NCBI GenBank assembly: GCA_028293685.1
Contig: JAQGOI010000205.1
Span: forward strand, 1 to 11,846
Reading direction: 5' to 3'
DNA length: 11,846 nt
DNA from: Lysobacteraceae bacterium
GTDB taxonomy: Bacteria > Pseudomonadota > Gammaproteobacteria > Xanthomonadales > Xanthomonadaceae
This document shows positions 7,442 through 11,846 of the stretch, piece after piece. Positions within the stretch are counted from its first letter, which is position 1, and every line of letters starts with the position of its first letter. The translations under genes and the position numbers were made by a program. The notes beneath the pieces are model-generated. The model was not told the DNA's origin. It ran no database searches and saw nothing but the letters and a program-made list of their open reading frames with translations.

Positions 7442-9349
7442 CTAGCCGGCAGCCGTCTGGATGGTCCGTGCGCGTTCCAGTTCCGGCCAGCGCGCGAGCA
7501 GGGCGGCGCGAATGCCGGTTGCGTCCAGCCCGGCTTCGGCGAGCAGATCCTCGCGGGCGGCGTGATGCTGGAAGGCGTCGGGAAGCCCCAGGTGCAGCAT
7601 CGGCATGACGATGTTTTCGGCCGCCAGCAGCTCGGCAATTCCAGATCCGGCACCTCCTGCGACGACGTTGTCCTCCAGCGTCACGAAGCCGGTATGGGAC
7701 GCGGCCAGTTCGAGGATCAGCGCCCGGTCGAGTGGTTTGACGAAGCGCATGTTGACCACCGTCAATCCCAATTCGGTGCCCACCTTTTCAGTGGCCGGCA
7801 CGAGCGCGCCGAATGCGAGCAGGGCGATGTTCGCGCCGCGTCGACGCAACTCGGCCTTGCCGACGGGCAACGTGTCGAGCGTCGCCTGTACTGCGACACC
7901 CGGGCCGGTGCCGCGCGGATAACGGACGGCAGCAGGACCGCGGAACGCGAAGCCGGTGCTCAGCATCTGGCGGCACTCGTTTTCGTCCGATGCCGCCATC
8001 ACCACCATGTTCGGAACGCAACGCAGATAACTCAGGTCCAGGTTGCCGGCATGCGTGGCGCCGTCGGGGCCGACGACGCCGCCGCGATCGATCGCGAACA
8101 GCACGTCGAGTTTCTGGATGGCGACGTCGTGCACCAGCTGGTCGTATCCGCGCTGCAGGAAAGTCGAGTAGATGGCGACTACCGGTTTGGCGCCTTCGCA
8201 TGCCATGCCCGCCGCAAGCGTCACCGCGTGTTGTTCGGCGATGGCAACGTCGAAGTAACGGTCCGGATATTCCCTGCTGAAACGCACCAGGCCCGAACCT
8301 TCGCGCATGGCGGGCGTGATCGCCATCAACGCCGGGTCACTCGCGGCCATGTCGCAGATCCAATCCCCGAACACGTCGGTATAGGTCGGCTTTTTCGCCC
8401 CGGATTTGCTGATGACGCCTTCCAGCGGATCGAACGGCGATACGGCGTGATAGCCGATCTGGTCGCCTTCGGCGAGGTCGTAGCCCTTGCCCTTGGTGGT
8501 GATGACATGCAGCAGTTGCGGACCCTTGAGGGTCTGCAGGATTTTCAGCGAGGAGACCAGTGCGTTGACGTCATGACCATCGATCGGGCCGGTGTAATGG
8601 AAGCCCATTTCCTCGAACAACGTCGATGGGACGAACATGCCTTTCCAGTGTTCTTCCCAGCGGCGGACGAACTTCGCGGTTGGATTGTTCTTGTCGCCGA
8701 GCAATTTCTTTCCACCCTCGCGCAATGCGTTGAGCGTGCGGCTGGCGGTCATTCGCCCGAGCATCTTGGTCAGGCCGCCGACGTTTTCCGAGATGGACAT
8801 GCGGTTGTCGTTGAGGATCACGAGCAGGTTGGGCTCGGGTTCCATGCCGCCTGCATGATTGAGCGCTTCGTACGCCATGCCGGCGGTCATTGCGCCGTCG
8901 CCGATGACCGCGACGACCTTGCGATCGTTGCCCGCGTGCGCGTTTGCGATTGCCATGCCAAGCGCGGCTGAAATCGATGTCGACGAATGGCCGACACCGA
9001 ACGTGTCGTATTGGCTTTCCTCGCGCTTGGGAAATGGCGCGATGCCGCCCTTCTGCTTGACGGTGTGGATGGCGTCGCGACGCCCGGTCAGGATCTTGTG
9101 CGGATAACTCTGGTGACCGACATCCCAGACGATGCGGTCGTCCGGCGTCTCGTACAGATAGTGCAGGGCGACGGTGAGTTCGATCACGCCAAGGCCAGCG
9201 CCAAAATGGCCGCCGCTGCGGCCCACGGACTCGATCAGGTAGGCGCGTAATTCCTCGGCGATGGCCGGCAGTTCGTTTTCACTGAACTGGCGCAGGTCGG
9301 CGGGCGTCTCGACGCGCGCCAGGTGCGGGTACCGCGTGGAATCGATCAT
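7442..9349 (-). CDS. dxs: 1-deoxy-D-xylulose-5-phosphate synthase
   Basis: Thiamine-diphosphate enzyme that condenses pyruvate with glyceraldehyde-3-P, the first committed step of the MEP isoprenoid pathway; its product also feeds thiamine and pyridoxal synthesis. The 635-residue protein is close to E. coli Dxs (620). Key elements are [10 protein letters not shown] with His48, [14 protein letters not shown] with His79, GHSSTSIS (120-127), the ThDP/Mg motif [19 protein letters not shown] (150-168) through LNDN (179-182), YTGPIDGHD (252-260), and the catalytic IAEQHAV with Glu372 (E. coli Glu370). A C-terminal transketolase domain ends with an [20 protein letters not shown] segment. Start ATG at 9349; upstream GGGG (9361-9364) is 11 nt away, a weak Shine-Dalgarno. 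It lies 66 bases after the 399-residue gene on the same strand and converges on tRNA-Pro. Confidence 0.98.
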   Translation of the reverse strand: MIDSTRYPHLARVETPADLRQFSENELPAIAEELRAYLIESVGRSGGHFGAGLGVIELTVALHYLYETPDDRIVWDVGHQSYPHKILTGRRDAIHTVKQKGGIAPFPKREESQYDTFGVGHSSTSISAALGMAIANAHAGNDRKVVAVIGDGAMTAGMAYEALNHAGGMEPEPNLLVILNDNRMSISENVGGLTKMLGRMTASRTLNALREGGKKLLGDKNNPTAKFVRRWEEHWKGMFVPSTLFEEMGFHYTGPIDGHDVNALVSSLKILQTLKGPQLLHVITTKGKGYDLAEGDQIGYHAVSPFDPLEGVISKSGAKKPTYTDVFGDWICDMAASDPALMAITPAMREGSGLVRFSREYPDRYFDVAIAEQHAVTLAAGMACEGAKPVVAIYSTFLQRGYDQLVHDVAIQKLDVLFAIDRGGVVGPDGATHAGNLDLSYLRCVPNMVVMAASDENECRQMLSTGFAFRGPAAVRYPRGTGPGVAVQATLDTLPVGKAELRRRGANIALLAFGALVPATEKVGTELGLTVVNMRFVKPLDRALILELAASHTGFVTLEDNVVAGGAGSGIAELLAAENIVMPMLHLGLPDAFQHHAAREDLLAEAGLDATGIRAALLARWPELERARTIQTAAG

Positions 9350-9415
9350 CCGGTCATTTTCCCCGCCACCACCGTGACGGGCAAGGAAACTGGCGTTGAT
9401 CTGCCCGCGATTCGG

Positions 9416-10615
9416 CTACCGGCCGCGCAGGCGACCGAAGAGACCGGCGGGTTTCACCGGCTCCAACGGCTCCGGTGGGGCGTCCGGCACCAGCTCCGCA
9501 TAGCCGGTGATCAGGCTGGCATTGATGAAATCGGCGACTTCCTGGAAGGACACGCCACTTGCAGCCGCGACTTCGGCCAGGGTGGCCGGGCCTTTCATCA
9601 TCGCCGTCGCGATCCGGAAGTGCTTGGGAAATTCGCGCTCGGTCTGCGGCCATTTGCTCAGCTTGTAGCGCGCGGAGGTGTCGAATTCCTGCAGCAGGTG
9701 GCCCTTGCCCGCCACCAGGCCGCCAAACCAGTGCAGCCGATTGAGGGACTGCGGCTCGCCAAGTGCGGCGGTCTCGCGCGCCCATGTCGCTGCGTCCACC
9801 GGCTGGAAGTCCTCGCGCCCGACCTTTCCTTCGATGTGGCTCGCAAGCGGTTTGAGCGAAGTCGTGGCGAAGTATTGCCTGGCATTGGCGTCGATCAGCA
9901 GCGGCTCGTCAGTCGCTCGCCGATAGCGGAATCGTCCGCTCAATGCGCCGGGGGCCAGCCAGTCGGCGAAGACGGGTTCGCGGGCGGGAACGGGGACCGG
10001 TGCGGAAGGCGTTGGCGCGGGAGCCGCCGGAGTCGCGTGGGTCACGACCGGCGCTGGCGTCATCGTGGTTGGAGCGAGGGTCCCGGCCTCCACCGAGGCA
10101 GGAAGCGTCGGCGCTGGGGCAGGTGGCCGCAATTCCTCGTTGACCGGAAGCGGGTACTCCTCGGGCAGTTGGTCCTGCGGTACCGGTGAGGGCGACATGC
10201 CCGAAGGCACTGCGGCCGCTGGCGGCGTGACCACAGCAGCTGGTACCGGGGTCTTTGGTAGCTGTGGCGGGGCAACAGGCGGTGGCGGCGAGGGAGCGAC
10301 TGGAGCGGCCACGCCACCGCCGACGGCTTGCAGCAGGGCGGTCACGCTCTGCGCGTCGAAAGGGCGGCTGAGATGGAAATCGGTCTGCGTACGGGGGGCG
10401 GACGTCAGTCCCACCACCTGCTTGCCGGCAGCGTGCAGACGCAACCAGCTCATCGGCCCGTACATGCTGTCCATGTCGACGATGACCGTGGTCGCGTCCG
10501 CATCCGGCACCAGCTGCCATGTGTTCCCCAGGGAATTGTTTGCCTGCTCGAAAGCGGCCTTCAGCGCCGTCTCGGTCGCCGAATCCATGCCAGTAAAACC
10601 GAGCGTCGACGCCAT
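9416..10615 (-). CDS. Uncharacterised protein: degenerate receiver-like N-terminus, Pro/Ala-rich linker, conserved C-terminal domain
   Basis: A 399-residue cytoplasmic-looking protein with no signal peptide or membrane segment; I cannot name it. Residues 1-100 resemble a response-regulator receiver that has lost key residues: VIVDMDS (44-50) at the phospho-Asp strand, VVGLTSA (67-73) at the Thr/Ser strand, and SRPFDAQSVTALL (83-95) where a receiver has KPF, so Lys is replaced by Arg. No acidic pair is seen at the N-terminus. Residues about 102-212 are a Pro/Ala/Val-rich flexible linker. Residues about 215-399 form a second domain with WFGGLVAGKG (296-305), KLSKWPQ (318-324) and an HTH-like ATLAEVAAASGVSFQEVADFI (344-364). 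The gene lies between HNH and dxs. A signalling or scaffold role is inference only. Confidence 0.75.
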   Translation of the reverse strand: MASTLGFTGMDSATETALKAAFEQANNSLGNTWQLVPDADATTVIVDMDSMYGPMSWLRLHAAGKQVVGLTSAPRTQTDFHLSRPFDAQSVTALLQAVGGGVAAPVAPSPPPPVAPPQLPKTPVPAAVVTPPAAAVPSGMSPSPVPQDQLPEEYPLPVNEELRPPAPAPTLPASVEAGTLAPTTMTPAPVVTHATPAAPAPTPSAPVPVPAREPVFADWLAPGALSGRFRYRRATDEPLLIDANARQYFATTSLKPLASHIEGKVGREDFQPVDAATWARETAALGEPQSLNRLHWFGGLVAGKGHLLQEFDTSARYKLSKWPQTEREFPKHFRIATAMMKGPATLAEVAAASGVSFQEVADFINASLITGYAELVPDAPPEPLEPVKPAGLFGRLRGR

Positions 10616-10644
10616 GGGCCAATCCGTAGAAGTAGGGCTGCTCG

Positions 10645-10650
10645 AGTGTA
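10645..10650 (-). promoter_or_regulatory. Possible -10 element for the 399-residue gene
   Basis: On the minus strand TACACT matches the -10 consensus at 4 of 6 positions and would start transcription about 22 nt before the ATG at 10615. No convincing -35 was found. The 64-base gap to the HNH gene has no terminator, so co-transcription is equally possible. Confidence 0.25.
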
Positions 10651-10679
10651 ACGAAGTTGCGTGGGGGTTTGCGGCCTGC

Positions 10680-11351
10680 TCAGCCCGGGCGCTGTTTGCG
10701 CTTGGGCAGGTGGCTTTTGAGGAATGCCATCTGGTCGGCGAGGATGTTGCGATTGGACAGGATCAGATGCTCGATCCAGCTGGGACGATAGGGGATGGCG
10801 AGCAGCGGCATCGACGCCTGCTGCGGCGTGCGCCCACCTTTGCGCGAGTTGCAGTGGAAACAGGCGGCGACGACGTTTTCCCAGATATCGCGCCCGCCTT
10901 TGGACAGCGGGACGACGTGGTCGCGCGTCAATTGCTGCCGGCTGTAGTCGCGGCCGCAATACAGGCACAGGTGTTGATCGCGTGCGAACAGGGCGACGTT
11001 GGTCAGCGCCGGCGTCGGATCGAGCGCATGCGCGCGCGCATGGCCACGTGCGGCGACGATCGGATGCAGATCGAGGACGCTCTGCAGGCCGGTATTGCGG
11101 GAAGTCCCGCCATGCACGCTCAGGCAGGGGTCGCCCAGCGTCCAGGCCACGGCGCCGCGGACGTACAGGCAGGTCGCATCCTGCCAGCTCATCCAGTCCA
11201 GAACCCGGCCGTAGGCATCCAGGGACAACAGGCGGACCGAGTCGAGTCGTGGCTTGTGCAGCAGTGCGCTGTCACCGCTGACAGGCAGGAGTCCGGAAGC
11301 CGCGTGGGTTCCGGTTGGGACATCGCGCAGCGTCGCTCTGTCGGTCTCCAT
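10680..11351 (-). CDS. HNH endonuclease
   Basis: A 223-residue protein with a C-terminal HNH nuclease domain of the zinc-bound type. LCLYCGRDY carries Cys129 and Cys132, LTRDHVVPLSKGG carries the Asp144-His145 pair, IWENVVAAC has Asn159, and CFHCNSRKGGRTP carries Cys164 and Cys167 plus Asn168. The two CxxC pairs should bind structural zinc, and His145 is the expected general base of the beta-beta-alpha-metal fold. The N-terminal 120 residues (VLDWMSWQDATCLYVRGAVAW) form a domain typical of this solitary chromosomal family, often found outside phages and restriction loci. Its biological role is not established. No methylase, terminase or other mobile gene is nearby. AAGG lies 10 nt before the ATG; an overlapping TATAAG is a weak -10 candidate. 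Confidence 0.9.
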   Translation of the reverse strand: METDRATLRDVPTGTHAASGLLPVSGDSALLHKPRLDSVRLLSLDAYGRVLDWMSWQDATCLYVRGAVAWTLGDPCLSVHGGTSRNTGLQSVLDLHPIVAARGHARAHALDPTPALTNVALFARDQHLCLYCGRDYSRQQLTRDHVVPLSKGGRDIWENVVAACFHCNSRKGGRTPQQASMPLLAIPYRPSWIEHLILSNRNILADQMAFLKSHLPKRKQRPG

Positions 11352-11418
11352 CGGAGTTCAACCTTATACCCATTCGCCCACGGTTTGTGTAGCTCAATGC
11401 CGCGGATCGAACCGGTGC

Positions 11419-11846
11419 TCAGGCGTCGAAGCGTTCGGCATCCAGCGCCATCAGCGATCCAGCGCCGCTTTCGATCGCCGCCCTGTGCATCAGCGTCCGT
11501 GGCAGCAGCCGGGCGAAATAGAAGCGTGCGGTTTCGCGTTTGGCATCGCTGAAAGCCCGGGATCGCCCTGAGTCAGCGGCCGCCACCACGCTGCGTGCCC
11601 ACCAGTAGGCGAGTGCGACGTAACCCGAGTAGAAGAGATAGTCGTACGCAGCTGCCCCGACTTCATCGGGATTGGCCGCCGCACGTTGCGCGATCGCCAG
11701 CGTGAGCTGCTGCCATTCGGCGGCCTTTTCGCGCAGTGGAGCGATGAATTCCATTGCTTCGTGGTTGTCCGCGTGCTTGTCGCAGAAGTCGGAAATCATC
11801 CCGAGCATCACCTTCAGCCCCGCGCCTTGCTGCTGAAGCGTCTTGC
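11419..11846 (-). CDS. Acyl-CoA dehydrogenase, C-terminal fragment cut by the window edge
   Basis: The frame is open to the right edge, so the 5' part is outside the window; about 142 C-terminal residues are visible. They resemble the extra C-terminal domain (PF12806 type) of the long, about 600-residue flavin acyl-CoA dehydrogenases: DYLFYSGYVALAYWWARS followed by RFYFARLLPRTLMHRAAIESGAGSLM. These enzymes oxidise acyl-CoA to 2-enoyl-CoA in fatty-acid or related thioester breakdown. The FAD and active-site regions lie outside the window, so substrate cannot be judged. The GTG at 11811 and the ATG just after it are internal codons, not starts. The gene ends 67 bases before the HNH gene on the same strand, with no visible terminator between. 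Confidence 0.82.
   Translation of the reverse strand, partial: KTLQQQGAGLKVMLGMISDFCDKHADNHEAMEFIAPLREKAAEWQQLTLAIAQRAAANPDEVGAAAYDYLFYSGYVALAYWWARSVVAAADSGRSRAFSDAKRETARFYFARLLPRTLMHRAAIESGAGSLMALDAERFDA

Noticed and set aside
7562..8971. Long plus-strand open frame opposite dxs (469 codons)
   Set aside because: Same reason: dxs is unambiguous on the minus strand and the plus frame resembles no family.
9346..9357. Three-codon minus-strand ORF overlapping the dxs start (ATG at 9357, stop overlapping the dxs ATG)
   Set aside because: It is too short to support, and its spacing to GGGG is only 3 nt. It most likely arises by chance.
10683..10707. GC-rich dyad at the 3' end of the HNH gene as a terminator
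   Set aside because: The stem is interrupted by two mismatches and no T-tract follows on the minus strand; it lies mostly in coding sequence.
10065..11552. Plus-strand open frame of 495 codons opposite the HNH gene and the 399-residue gene
   Set aside because: It spans two genes and their gaps on the other strand. Its N-terminal Gly/Thr/Ala-rich part is the antisense of the Pro/Ala linker.

Overview
This window looks like a chromosomal segment of a high-GC gammaproteobacterium of the Xanthomonadaceae/Lysobacterales type. Three things point there: the run rpmI-rplT-pheS-pheT-ihfA-merR-tRNA-Pro, the nagA-nagX pair, and a GTAG-type extragenic palindrome like those known from Stenotrophomonas. 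The genus assignment is inference. Nearly everything is housekeeping, with ordinary coding density and no insertion sequence, prophage or CRISPR array.

Layout. Positions 1-7403 read rightward and about 7442-11846 read leftward, so the two halves converge at tRNA-Pro/dxs. First comes the 3' part of nagA (GlcNAc-6-P deacetylase), overlapping nagX (HGSNAT-like membrane protein). A 299-bp gap follows, with a good sigma-70-like promoter and a leader predicted to fold into several hairpins. Then come rpmI (L35) and rplT (L20), a strong intrinsic terminator/attenuator, pheS, a nested inverted repeat (REP/BIME-like), pheT, ihfA, a small MerR-family regulator that overlaps ihfA, and tRNA-Pro(GGG) with a perfect TATAAT upstream. 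On the minus strand, read from the right edge, are the C-terminal part of an acyl-CoA dehydrogenase, an HNH endonuclease, an unnamed 399-residue protein with a degenerate receiver-like N-terminus, and dxs (first enzyme of the MEP isoprenoid pathway).

How the genes relate. The right-facing block is the translation-apparatus cluster (two 50S proteins and both PheRS subunits) linked to the nucleoid protein IHF alpha, as in E. coli. It differs in that thrS-infC do not precede rpmI: amino-sugar catabolic genes sit there instead, and rpmI has its own promoter and leader. The most interesting points are that leader (possible L20 autoregulatory RNA with alternative pairings), the BIME-like palindrome wedged between pheS and pheT, the attenuator-like terminator with no Phe-rich leader peptide, and the uncharacterised pseudo-receiver protein beside dxs. 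I saw no convincing novel multi-gene system.
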